Positions 8,633-16,490 of a stretch of 64,000 nucleotides of DNA are shown here, piece by piece. The translations under genes and the position numbers were made by a program. The notes below the pieces were generated by a model, which ran no database searches, was not told the DNA's origin, and saw nothing but the letters and a program-made list of their open reading frames with translations. The DNA comes from GCA-002050365 sp964237235 (lineage in GTDB: Bacteria > Acidobacteriota > Blastocatellia > Pyrinomonadales > Pyrinomonadaceae), in the NCBI GenBank assembly GCA_964237235.1, contig CAXSGY010000001.1, forward strand, positions 1 to 64,000, read 5' to 3'. Numbering within the stretch: the stretch's first letter is position 1; each line of letters starts with the position of its first letter.

Positions 8633-9178
8633 ATGAGAAGTAAACACATTTTATCAACCGTCGCTTTCATCGCCGCCTTTGTATTTTCAACCGTTCTAGC
8701 AAGTTTCTTTATCCCGATTCCGCAGGTTTTGCCCGTTGATTATAGCGTCAGCAACAGTAATCAGCCGACAAGCTGTTTTCTACGCCGGAAAAATTTCGCA
8801 CTCGGCGACAAAATAACCGCGTTTATTCAAAAAGACGAAAATAACGGCAGCGGAAATGACGAAGCCGCCGGTAATTTCGATTGGGACGATTCGGCGACCG
8901 TCACCGCGTATGCCGAATCGGTCGAAGAATACGTTGACGAATCGAGCAGTATGAACGCCAACGCTTTTCCGTCGGATTTTCAAGCCGTGTGGCGCAAACA
9001 TATGAAGGCGTGGCGCGATTATTCGACGTTTCTCAATAAAACCGCCGCCAATATGGACGACGACAATATGAGCTTCGAAGATTTCCAGAAATTTGAAAAT
9101 TTTCACAACGGCGAAATCAACCGCACTTTCAAGGAAGTTTTGCGAATCGGCACGAGCTACGGCGCAGACATTGAATAA
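8633..9178 (+). CDS. Hypothetical protein with N-terminal membrane anchor
   Basis: This is a 181-residue protein I do not recognise. Residues about 6-30 form a hydrophobic segment (signal peptide or anchor). The rest is soluble, acidic and rich in Asp, Glu and Asn, with the segment FQAVWRKHMKAWRDYSTFL in the middle. That W-R-x-H-x-x-AW-R-x-Y pattern recurs in secreted Acidobacteria proteins as far as I recall, but no function is known. The start was placed at ATG 8633, which has AGGA 8 nt upstream; an upstream in-frame ATG would add 17 residues with no ribosome site. A terminator follows. Confidence 0.7.
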   Translation: MRSKHILSTVAFIAAFVFSTVLASFFIPIPQVLPVDYSVSNSNQPTSCFLRRKNFALGDKITAFIQKDENNGSGNDEAAGNFDWDDSATVTAYAESVEEYVDESSSMNANAFPSDFQAVWRKHMKAWRDYSTFLNKTAANMDDDNMSFEDFQKFENFHNGEINRTFKEVLRIGTSYGADIE

Positions 9179-9200
9179 ATAAAATTAATAAGCTGATAAA

Positions 9201-9234
9201 AAAAAACGCCCGATTATTTAACCGGGCGTTTTTT
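9201..9234. terminator. Bidirectional rho-independent terminator
   Basis: The stem AAAAAACGCCCG (9201-9212) and CGGGCGTTTTTT (9223-9234) encloses a 10-nt loop. It carries a T-run on either strand, so it can end both convergent genes (the hypothetical on + and ispF on -). Confidence 0.92.
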
Positions 9235-9240
9235 GTTTGC

Positions 9241-9720
9241 TCAAAATTTCTTTTCCAGCAAAACAATCGCTTCCGCTTTAATCGCTTCGCTTTTGCCGAC
9301 CGCATCAACCCGTTCGCCGGTTTTCGCCTTTATTGAAACGCATTCCATTTCGATTTCCAAAGTCCGCGCCAGATTTTCGCGCATTTCATCAATAAACGGG
9401 CGCAGTTTCGGCTTTTCCAAACTGACGACCGAATCAACATTGACGACCGCGAAGTTTTTCTCTTTAATCATTCGCACGGCTTCACGGAGAAAAATAAAGC
9501 TGTCGGCGTTTTTCCACCGCGGGTGATTGTCGGAAAAATGCGCCCCGATGTCGCCGAGCGCAAGCGCGCCGAGTAGCGCGTCGGTGACGGCGTGGGCGAG
9601 CGCGTCCGCGTCCGAATGACCGACTGCGCCGCGCGCGGATTCGATTTTAACGCCGCCCAAAATTAAATCTTTGCCCGCTTCGAGCCGGTGTATATCGCTG
9701 CCGAATCCGATTCTATGCAT
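9241..9720 (-). CDS. ispF: 2-C-methyl-D-erythritol 2,4-cyclodiphosphate synthase
   Basis: IspF cyclises CDP-ME 2-phosphate to MEcPP with release of CMP in the MEP isoprenoid pathway. The 159 residues are typical. The zinc site is in RIGFGSDIHRLEAG (Asp8, His10) and GHSDADALAHAVTDALLGA (third ligand His). GDIGAHFSD follows, and the C-terminal ECVSIKAKTGERVDAVGKSE binds the cytidine. Its start overlaps the ispD stop by 8 nt, so the two are translated together. Confidence 0.97.
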   Translation of the reverse strand: MHRIGFGSDIHRLEAGKDLILGGVKIESARGAVGHSDADALAHAVTDALLGALALGDIGAHFSDNHPRWKNADSFIFLREAVRMIKEKNFAVVNVDSVVSLEKPKLRPFIDEMRENLARTLEIEMECVSIKAKTGERVDAVGKSEAIKAEAIVLLEKKF

Positions 9721-10402
9721 TTTCGTTTTGTGTTTTTAAGAGATTTTCAGCCGAAATAAAATCTTCCCGCGTCGTGATCTTGATATTTTTCGCGCTGCCT
9801 TCGACGGCGGCGATTTCAACGCCTAATTTTTCTACGAGAAAAGATTCATCGGTAGCAATTTCATTAATTTCGTTTTCGGCAAAAGCGCGTTTCAAAATTT
9901 CAAATTGAAATGCCTGCGGAGTCAAAGCGCGCCTTAAATTGTTGCGGTCAATCGTGCCGACGATTTTTCCTTTTTCGACCCGTTTAATCGTGTCGGTAAC
10001 GGTTGCGACCAGACACGCCGCCCCGGTTTCACGCGCTTTTTCGATAATCGCCGTAATTTCTTCAGCCGAAACCAGCGGACGCGCGCCGTCGTGAACGGCA
10101 ACGATTTCCGCCGTTTCCGCGTTAACTGCCGCCAGCCCGCGCCGAACGGATTCGGCGCGGTTCGCGCCGCCCGAAACTATTTTTGCGAGTTTTTTCAGAT
10201 TGAATTTTTCCGCCGTTTTTTGAAAATGCGTCGTTTCTGCCGCCGCTAAGACCAACACAATCGCGTCAATCGCCGCGCATTCTTCAAATCGTTCGAGCGT
10301 ATAAATCAAAAGCGGCTTGCCGCGAATCTCAAGAAATTGTTTCGGCGTTGGCGAGCCGAACCGCGTTCCGCTTCCGGCGGCGACAATAATCGCTGTATTC
10401 AT
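9713..10402 (-). CDS. ispD: 2-C-methyl-D-erythritol 4-phosphate cytidylyltransferase
   Basis: IspD joins MEP and CTP into CDP-ME, two steps before IspF. The 229-residue form starting MNTAIIVAAGSGTRFG carries the CTP-binding glycine loop at the N-terminus. Other motifs are the VHDGARP active-site segment and TDESFLVEKLG near the C-terminus. A longer frame begins at 10459, but its first 19 codons fall in the repeat hairpin 10420-10497 and match nothing in the family, so 10402 is chosen. The order PIN-TRAM protein, ispD, ispF is a widely conserved cluster. Confidence 0.96.
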   Translation of the reverse strand: MNTAIIVAAGSGTRFGSPTPKQFLEIRGKPLLIYTLERFEECAAIDAIVLVLAAAETTHFQKTAEKFNLKKLAKIVSGGANRAESVRRGLAAVNAETAEIVAVHDGARPLVSAEEITAIIEKARETGAACLVATVTDTIKRVEKGKIVGTIDRNNLRRALTPQAFQFEILKRAFAENEINEIATDESFLVEKLGVEIAAVEGSAKNIKITTREDFISAENLLKTQNENA

Positions 10403-10419
10403 TTTAATAATGATAAACG

Positions 10420-10497
10420 TTGATAGTGGTAAGTGGTAAATGGTAAATGCTAAATTCAAACATTTACCACTTACCGTTTACCACTTACCACTATCAA
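10420..10497. repeat. Heptamer hairpin between the PIN-TRAM gene and ispD
   Basis: Units of GGTAAAT/GGTAAGT form a perfect 21-bp inverted repeat, 10420-10440 against 10477-10497. The right arm abuts the stop codon of the upstream gene (10498-10500), and the left arm ends 18 nt before the ispD start. Confidence 0.9.
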
Positions 10498-11655
10498 TCA
10501 TTCTTCAATGACGGTTGGCTGGCGAAGGTCGCGCGTGGCTTTGCGGAAATTCGGCGCGCGCGATTCGTGAATATTATTATTGTTGTTATTCGAGTGAGTT
10601 TGTTCGTGACTTTCGTCTTTTTCTTCCCAAAGCCGCCCGAAAATCATTTTTCCGGCGGTCGTCTGCAAAACGGAAGTGACGGCGACATCGGCGGTTTTGC
10701 CGATTAAACGACGCGCGTTGTCCACGACGACCATCGTGCCGTCGTCGAGATAAGCCACGCCCTGATTGTATTCCTTGCCTTCTTTTAAGATAAAAACGCG
10801 CATCGCTTCGCCGGGTAAAACGACCGGCTTCAGCGCGTTGGCGAGTTCGTTGATATTTAAAACCGAAACGCCTCTGAGCTGCGAAACTTTGTTGAGATTA
10901 AAATCGTTCGTGACGATTACCGCGTCGAGTTCCTTGCCGAGTTCGATCAACTTCAAATCAACTTCCTTGACCGCCGGAAAATCGGTTTCGACGATTTGAA
11001 TATCAATCTGATTGTTGTTGCGGAGACGTTGCAGCATATCGAGTCCGCGCCGCCCGCGCTGGCGTTTTGAAGAATCAGGCGAATCGGCGACCTGCTGCAA
11101 TTCGGTCAAAATAAACTGCGGAATAATTAACGTGCCGCCCAAAAATCCGGTTTCGGCGACATCGGCGATCCGCCCGTCAATGATCACGCTCGTGTCGAGA
11201 ACTTTATAATCGCGCTTGACCGCCGCTTTGTCGGAAAAGATGCCGCCGAGCGCGGATAAATCCAAGAATTCGCCTTTCGCCGCGCCGACCATCAAGCCGA
11301 TATACGCCATGAAAAAGGCGAGCGCGACCGTCAGAAAAGTCTTCATTTCCGGGTTGACGGCGGCGGTTTCCTGCGAGCTGATGAGCATTCCGATCAAATA
11401 CGCGCCGACGATTCCCAAAATTGAACCGATTGCCGCGCCGATTAATGTTTTCAAAGAAGCGCGGCGGGCGCGCATCTCGAAACCGATAACGGCGACTGCG
11501 ATTAACACGCCGAAAGCGGCGGAGATAATTTGCCGGGCATCGCGGCTAAAAGATTCGGGGAGATGCGTCGTCTGTGCCAAAGGATTGAGCAAATAACCGA
11601 TCAGCGCGAGCAGCAAAACGAATCCGATTCTGATGATGAGAACGTCGAGTTTCAT
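10498..11655 (-). CDS. Membrane-anchored PIN-TRAM domain protein (YacL-like)
   Basis: The 385-residue protein has four hydrophobic segments in about the first 145 residues. A PIN nuclease domain follows, starting VLDTSVIIDGRIADV with the acidic metal-binding residues. A TRAM RNA-binding domain is around NQGVAYLDDGTMVVVDN. The C-terminal tail contains six Asn in a row, encoded by a trinucleotide-like run. Family members are presumed RNases or toxin-like nucleases at the membrane; the target is not established. The start ATG 11655 precedes the first membrane segment; an upstream start would add 47 charged residues. Confidence 0.9.
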   Translation of the reverse strand: MKLDVLIIRIGFVLLLALIGYLLNPLAQTTHLPESFSRDARQIISAAFGVLIAVAVIGFEMRARRASLKTLIGAAIGSILGIVGAYLIGMLISSQETAAVNPEMKTFLTVALAFFMAYIGLMVGAAKGEFLDLSALGGIFSDKAAVKRDYKVLDTSVIIDGRIADVAETGFLGGTLIIPQFILTELQQVADSPDSSKRQRGRRGLDMLQRLRNNNQIDIQIVETDFPAVKEVDLKLIELGKELDAVIVTNDFNLNKVSQLRGVSVLNINELANALKPVVLPGEAMRVFILKEGKEYNQGVAYLDDGTMVVVDNARRLIGKTADVAVTSVLQTTAGKMIFGRLWEEKDESHEQTHSNNNNNNIHESRAPNFRKATRDLRQPTVIEE

Positions 11656-11883
11656 ATCGTTTGAAATTTTAACACGATTTCCGTTTCTTGAATATAAAAA
11701 CCTTTGCCGAAAACGATTGCGTTTATCGCCGCCTTTCTTACTTTCCGTAAATTCGTTCGGCGCGGCAGATTTACCGAACGCCGAATCCGGCGGCAAAGGC
11801 TTTCGCGTAAGATATTAAAGATTAAATAGCGCGACTTTTCTAGGATTTTGTGGAAAGCGGGATTAAATTCGCTTTCAACGCTC
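11656..11883. other. Spacer upstream of the PIN-TRAM gene
   Basis: This 228-bp stretch holds the presumed promoter of the PIN-TRAM/ispD/ispF operon and the 3' flank of nadB. I see no hairpin terminator and no coding sequence I would defend. Confidence 0.4.
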
Positions 11884-13467
11884 TTATCGCTGAAAATTTA
11901 TTCGTTCGCTCGCCGCGATATCCACGCCTTGTTTTTGAATCGAATGTACTCGCCATTTCGCGTCGTCTTTTCCCGGAAAATCCGTCCGAAAATGTCCGCC
12001 GCGCGATTCCTCCCGCCAGAGCGCAGCCGTCGCCACCAATTTGGCGAGCGCGACGAATTTACGCGACGATTGCGTTAGATTCGATTTTTCGATTTGCTCA
12101 AATTCGCGCAACGCGCGGCGCAGAGAGTCGGCATCGCGTAAAATGCCGACGCGTTCCCACATCACACGCTTGACGCGCTTTTTCACAGCGGTTGAGATTT
12201 CTTCCGATTTTGGATTTTGGATTTCGGATTTCGGATTTTCTTCCGATAACTTTGCACTTTGCACTTTGAACTTTGAACTGTCCGAAATTGCGGCTTCGCC
12301 CGCGCGCGCGCCGAAAACCAAGCCTTCGAGCAAAGAATTCGACGCGAGCCGGTTCGCGCCGTGAACGCCGGTGCAGGTCACTTCGCCCGCCGCGTAAAGT
12401 CCCGCAATCGTCGAACGTCCGTGCAGATCGGTGCGCACGCCGCCCATACAATAATGCGAGGCGGGCGATACGGGCAATAAATCCTTCGCAATATTCAAGC
12501 CGTAAAGCGCGCACGTTTCATAAATTTTCGGAAAGCGTTCGCGCAGAAAATCTTCCGGCAAAGCCGTCATATCGAGGAAAACATTGCGCGTTCCGGTTTT
12601 TCTCATTTCGGCGACAATCGAACGCGAAACGATGTCGCGCGGCGCGAGTTCCAGACGCTCGTCATAATTTTTCATAAACCGCTCGCCCGCTTTGTTTCGC
12701 AAAATTCCGCCTTCGCCGCGCATCGCTTCGGAAAGCAAAAAGCGCGGCGCGTTTTCCACGCTCAGAGCCGTCGGGTGAAACTGCACGAATTCCATATCAG
12801 CCATCTCTGCGCCCGCGAAATACGCCATCGCCATTCCGTCGCCGGTCGCCACCGGCGGATTCGTCGTGTGCAGATAAAGCTGTCCCGCGCCGCCCGTGCA
12901 AAGTATGACGGCGCGCGCGAAAATTTCGCGCGGCGCGCGCAAAATCGGGTCGAGAAACCGCACGCCGACGCAGCGGTTTTCATCGTTGACAATCAAGCCT
13001 TCCGTATTGGCGAACGGCATCAAAACGATTTTTTTCTCTTGTCTGGCGCGGGCAATCAGTGCGCGGATAATTTCCTTGCCGGTCGAATCGCCGTGCGCGT
13101 GCAAGATTCTTCTGCGCGAATGCGCCGCTTCCTGCGTGAAGGCTAATTTGCCGCCTTCCTTATCAAATTCAATTCCCCATTCGATCAGCTGTCTGATATA
13201 TTTCGTGCCGTCGTTGACGAGCGTTTCGACCGCTTCGACATCGCATAAACCCGCGCCCGCAATCAACGTGTCCTCTTCGTGCAGCTCGGCGTTGTCGTCG
13301 TCCGACAGAACGACCGCCACGCCGCCCTGGGCGTATTCGGTGTTCGATTCCTGCGCTTTGTCTTTGGTTAAAACCGTGACGCGCGCGCCGCTCGCCGCCA
13401 ATTCAATCGAAGCGCGCAGTCCGGCAACGCCGCTGCCGATGACGATAAAATCCGTTTCCAATGCCAT
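11884..13467 (-). CDS. nadB: L-aspartate oxidase
   Basis: NadB oxidises L-aspartate to iminoaspartate, the first step of de novo NAD synthesis. It is a 527-residue flavoprotein. The FAD dinucleotide motif is at the N-terminus (FIVIGSGVAGLRASIELA). HSRRRILHAHGDSTGKEI, SEAMRGEGGILRN, SHYCMGGVRTD and GLYAAGEVTCTGVHGANRLA follow. The C-terminal helical domain resumes at ISTAVKKRVKRVMWE. Between these domains lie about 27 residues (SSKFKVQSAKLSEE, NPKSEIQNPKSE) encoded by two adjacent heptamer arrays. The start 13467 directly precedes the FAD motif. nadA and nadC are not nearby. Confidence 0.95.
   Translation of the reverse strand: MALETDFIVIGSGVAGLRASIELAASGARVTVLTKDKAQESNTEYAQGGVAVVLSDDDNAELHEEDTLIAGAGLCDVEAVETLVNDGTKYIRQLIEWGIEFDKEGGKLAFTQEAAHSRRRILHAHGDSTGKEIIRALIARARQEKKIVLMPFANTEGLIVNDENRCVGVRFLDPILRAPREIFARAVILCTGGAGQLYLHTTNPPVATGDGMAMAYFAGAEMADMEFVQFHPTALSVENAPRFLLSEAMRGEGGILRNKAGERFMKNYDERLELAPRDIVSRSIVAEMRKTGTRNVFLDMTALPEDFLRERFPKIYETCALYGLNIAKDLLPVSPASHYCMGGVRTDLHGRSTIAGLYAAGEVTCTGVHGANRLASNSLLEGLVFGARAGEAAISDSSKFKVQSAKLSEENPKSEIQNPKSEEISTAVKKRVKRVMWERVGILRDADSLRRALREFEQIEKSNLTQSSRKFVALAKLVATAALWREESRGGHFRTDFPGKDDAKWRVHSIQKQGVDIAASERINFQR
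12203..12280. repeat. Two heptamer arrays in frame inside nadB
   Basis: An array of GGATTTT/GGATTTC units (12203-12241) is followed by an array of CACTTTG/AACTTTG units (12248-12279). Both have period 7 and belong to families seen in spacers (41963-42111 and 35849-35918). They encode a hydrophilic linker and keep the nadB frame open. Confidence 0.85.
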
Positions 13468-13541
13468 AGCCAGAAGATTACTCGAAGCGAATTCGCAAAG
13501 CAAAATTGCCAACCGCGAAACCGCGTTCCGAAATTTACCGC

Positions 13542-13592
13542 TTGACAACTACGAAGGCTTTCGTATAATCAAACTACGAAGTCTTTCGTAGT
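13542..13592 (+). promoter_or_regulatory. Promoter with two BlaI-type operators
   Basis: A near-perfect sigma-70 promoter is visible: TTGACA (13542-13547), a 16-bp spacer and TATAAT (13564-13569). Operator 1, TACGAAGGCTTTCGTA (13550-13565), fills the spacer. Operator 2, with 8-bp arms ACTACGAA and TTCGTAGT (13573-13592), covers the likely transcription start. The two dyad centres are 25 bp apart. The layout is that of a BlaI/MecI-repressed promoter and it points at the bla remnant and blaI. Confidence 0.88.
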
Positions 13593-13631
13593 TGGTAAAT
13601 CAATTATTTAAAGTTATTTGCGGAGCAAAAA

Positions 13632-14031
13632 ATGATTTGAAAAATATCACGTTGAAATTTATTTCGCTTTTCGTCTCTGTGAATTTTGCCCGTTCAAACA
13701 ATGCGGCGAGCCAAAATCAAATTGCCTCCGCGCGAAACGGCAATCCGCAAAAAGTCGAAAACGCCGCCAATTCACAATCGGAAGCGATTAAAAATCAAAA
13801 TAAAAATCGGCAAACCGGCGATTTGAAAAAACAAATCGAACAAATTACAAAAGCGGCGAACGGACGCGTCGTAATTGCGGCGGCGATTTTGGAAGCGGCG
13901 AAACTTTTTCGCTCGATTCGAGCGGATGTTTTCCGATGCAGTGCGTTTATAAATTTCCGATTGCGATAACGATTTTACGCCAAGTTGACGACGGGAAATT
14001 ATCGCTCGACCAAAAAATCAAAACAAAATGA
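13632..14031 (+). pseudogene. Class A beta-lactamase remnant
   Basis: A GGAG site precedes ATG 13632, but the frame stops at codon 3 because of an apparent 1-nt loss. In the next frame the sequence reads LKNITLKFISLFVSVNFA (signal-peptide-like), then LKKQIEQITKAANGRV and IAAAILE, typical of the class A N-terminus. Near 13928 the frame shifts again and continues FPMQCVYKFPIAITIL, then RQVDDGKLSLDQKIK. The SxxK motif therefore reads CVYK (13942-13953), with the catalytic Ser replaced by Cys. Everything after LSLDQKIK is missing (SDN, omega loop, KTG). The remnant ends in a TGA that overlaps the blaI ATG. It cannot make an active enzyme. Confidence 0.82.
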
Positions 14032-14411
14032 CGAAATCAGGACAACCGACCAAATCGGAACTCGAAATTCTCGATGTGCTGTGGGAATTGAAAACGGCGA
14101 CGGTGCGCGAAGTTTACGAAATTATTAATGCGCGTAAACCGACGGTTTACACGACCGTTTTGAAAACGATGCAGATTATGTTTGAAAAAAATCTGGTCAA
14201 CCGCGACGATTCAAACCGGGCGCACATTTACCGCGCGACGCAGCCGCAAGCCGAAACGCAAAAAAATCTGGTCGCCGATTTAATGGAAAAAGCGTTTCGC
14301 GGATCGGCTCTGAAACTCGTTCAGCACGTTCTCGAAACCAAACCGACGAGCGCGAAAGAGTTGAAGGAAATCAAAAAATTAATCAGCGAAGCGGAGAAAA
14401 AAGCGCAATGA
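14028..14411 (+). CDS. blaI: BlaI/MecI/CopY family repressor
   Basis: This 127-residue protein has an N-terminal winged helix (LEILDVLWELKTATVREV, then KPTVYTTVLKTMQIM as recognition region) and a C-terminal dimerisation helix region with Lys/Glu-rich heptads. BlaI-type repressors bind dyads such as those at 13550-13592 and are inactivated by proteolysis when the partner M56 protease is triggered. The start overlaps the stop of the bla remnant, and its stop overlaps the M56 start (ATGA), so repressor and protease are translationally coupled. Assignment of the operator to this protein is inference from position. Confidence 0.93.
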   Translation: MTKSGQPTKSELEILDVLWELKTATVREVYEIINARKPTVYTTVLKTMQIMFEKNLVNRDDSNRAHIYRATQPQAETQKNLVADLMEKAFRGSALKLVQHVLETKPTSAKELKEIKKLISEAEKKAQ

Positions 14412-16432
14412 TCTTAGAAAATTTTATCAATTCAAACGTCGTCGAAACGCTCGGCTGGACGCTGGTTCATTCAGTTTGGCAAATCGCGTTTGTCAGCCTG
14501 ATTTTGTTTCTTCTGCGGCGCGGTCTGCGCGGTTTTTCAGCGAACGTTCGTTATTGCGCGGCGTGTCTCGCGCTCGTTTTCGCGGTCGTTTTGCCGTTCG
14601 CTACTTTTTTTAATTTATGGGCAAATTCCGCCGCCGATTTCGCGCCGCGCGATGTCGCGTCGTTCGTTGCGAACGGTGAACAAGCGGATCAAAATAATAA
14701 ACCGCTCAACAATTTTTCCGCTCTGAAAAATGCGAAAACTGCACCCGCGACGACAAGCGGCGGAGAGATTTTTTCAATCAGCCGAATTCTAATTTTCCTT
14801 AAACGAAACTTGCCCGCCGTTTTGCCGTTCGCGGTCGGCTTTTGGCTTTTCGGCGCGGCGTTTTTCGCGCTGCGTCTGGCGGGCGGCTTCTGGCAAATCA
14901 GGCAATTTCGCGTCGAAGGAATTTCTGTTCCGAAAGACGAATGGCAGACGAAATTTTTCGCGCTTTACGAACGATTGAGAATTCGTCAAACCGTCGAATT
15001 TTTACAATCGAGCTTAATCGAAACGCCGATGGTCGTCGGCTTTTTCAAGCCTTTGATTCTCGTTCCGGCAAGCGCGTTTCTGCAAATCAAACCGGAGGAA
15101 TTGGAAACGATCATCGCGCACGAACTCATACATATCCGTCGCTACGACTGTCTCGTCAACTTGGCGCAAAACGTCGTCGAAGTTTTGTTTTTTTATCACC
15201 CGTGCGCGTGGTGGATTTCCGTTGCGATTCGTGCGGAGCGCGAGTTTGCGGCGGACGCGGCGGTCATTGAGTTTTTCGGCGCGTCGCCGATTATTTACGC
15301 CAATGCTCTGGCGAATTTAGAGGAAGCTCGCCTCGCGGCGAGATTAACCGCGCCGCCTGTTTTGGTGGCGGCAAACGGAGGCAATCTTATGCAGAGAATT
15401 CAAAAAATATTACAAAAAAATACCGAGATTTCGCGTGCCAATTCGCTTTGGTCGGCTGGTTTGGCTTTAGTGCTTATCTCGGCAGTTATGTTAAGCGTAT
15501 TTTCCTTCAACAAAGCGTCGTTTGTCAACGCGCAGACGAAAGCGGCGACGAAAAAAATCGCCGTCGGCTTCGTTTCGATTCCGCCGGTTGACCGGATGGA
15601 AAATCCGCCGCAGGACGCGGAGGCGACGATGCGACTTTTGATCGAAAAATTAAAAGCGAACCGCGTTCCGGCAATCGGCTTCGTGCAGGGATCGATGATT
15701 TCCGACGGCGAAAACCTTTTCCCCGTCCGCGCCGAAATCGTCCGTTTGTGGCGCGATGCCGGATTTGAAATCGGCATCGGCGGCTTCAAACATATCTGGT
15801 TTTACAATACGCCGATTAACGAATACATCGCCAACGCCGAAAAAAACGAAGCGGTCACGAAGAAAATTCTGGCTGAGAAAAATTTGTCGCTGCGCTATTT
15901 CAGTTATCCTTTTCTGAACACGGGCAAAACGTTGAAAGAGAAAGACGAGTTTGAAAGTTGGCTCAACAATCGCGGTTTGCAGTCGGTGAAATACACTTTC
16001 GATAATTCGGAATGGATGTATTCGTTCGCTTACGATATAGCGCGAAAAGACAACGACGTTAATACGATGAACGAAGTCCGTGCCGCGTATCTCGAATATA
16101 TGGAAAAAATGACCGCGCATTACGAAGCGTATTCGGCGGAAATGTTCGGACGCGACATCAATCAAACGCTTGTCTTAACATCGAGCCGTCTGGTTGCGGA
16201 CACGGCTGACGAATTTTTCGGAATGCTCGCCAAGCGCGACTATCAATTTGTCTCGATGGACGAAGCGCAGGCGGACGAAGCCTATCAAACCAAAGAAGCG
16301 CAGATCGAAACGCAATCGGGAATTTCGTGGTTTGAACGCTGGCAGACGGCGAAGGGCAAAAGGCTGCTTGACGAGCCGAAAGTCAGCCAATACGTTCAGA
16401 AAGTTTGGGATGATAAAAAACTGAAAAATTAA
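14408..16432 (+). CDS. M56 (BlaR1-like) metalloprotease with pseudo-deacetylase sensor domain
   Basis: This is a 674-residue membrane protein. Hydrophobic segments lie near residues 12-35, 45-65 and 135-160. The zinc protease motif HELIH is at 238-242 with the third ligand in EREFAAD at about 277-283. Another membrane segment follows near 345-365. From about residue 381 the outside part is a NodB-type polysaccharide-deacetylase fold (KKIAVGFVSI to ISWFERWQTAKGK), not the penicillin-binding domain of BlaR1. Catalytic motifs look lost: the expected TIDD is GFVS, GNHTFSH reads GIGGFKH, and FRHPFxHTG reads FSYPFLNTG. A ligand-sensing rather than enzymatic role is inferred. It presumably cleaves the BlaI-like repressor. 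Confidence 0.88.
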   Translation: MILENFINSNVVETLGWTLVHSVWQIAFVSLILFLLRRGLRGFSANVRYCAACLALVFAVVLPFATFFNLWANSAADFAPRDVASFVANGEQADQNNKPLNNFSALKNAKTAPATTSGGEIFSISRILIFLKRNLPAVLPFAVGFWLFGAAFFALRLAGGFWQIRQFRVEGISVPKDEWQTKFFALYERLRIRQTVEFLQSSLIETPMVVGFFKPLILVPASAFLQIKPEELETIIAHELIHIRRYDCLVNLAQNVVEVLFFYHPCAWWISVAIRAEREFAADAAVIEFFGASPIIYANALANLEEARLAARLTAPPVLVAANGGNLMQRIQKILQKNTEISRANSLWSAGLALVLISAVMLSVFSFNKASFVNAQTKAATKKIAVGFVSIPPVDRMENPPQDAEATMRLLIEKLKANRVPAIGFVQGSMISDGENLFPVRAEIVRLWRDAGFEIGIGGFKHIWFYNTPINEYIANAEKNEAVTKKILAEKNLSLRYFSYPFLNTGKTLKEKDEFESWLNNRGLQSVKYTFDNSEWMYSFAYDIARKDNDVNTMNEVRAAYLEYMEKMTAHYEAYSAEMFGRDINQTLVLTSSRLVADTADEFFGMLAKRDYQFVSMDEAQADEAYQTKEAQIETQSGISWFERWQTAKGKRLLDEPKVSQYVQKVWDDKKLKN

Positions 16433-16452
16433 AAACAATCCCGGCTGAAATT

Positions 16453-16489
16453 AAAAAGTCCGCGCAGTTAAATTTGCCCGGACTTTTTT
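16453..16489. terminator. Bidirectional rho-independent terminator
   Basis: The stem AAAAAGTCCG (16453-16462) and CGGACTTTTT (16479-16488) separates the convergent M56 gene and exported-protein gene. Confidence 0.9.
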
Positions 16490-16490
16490 G

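Noticed and set aside
10403..10459. A longer N-terminus for IspD
   Set aside because: The 19 extra codons fall in the heptamer hairpin and the family starts at the glycine-rich loop of MNTAIIVAAGSG.
13592..13969. A 125-codon frame read as a novel small protein
   Set aside because: It is better explained as one frame of a decayed beta-lactamase. It starts at a TTG without a ribosome site, whereas ATG 13632 has GGAG.
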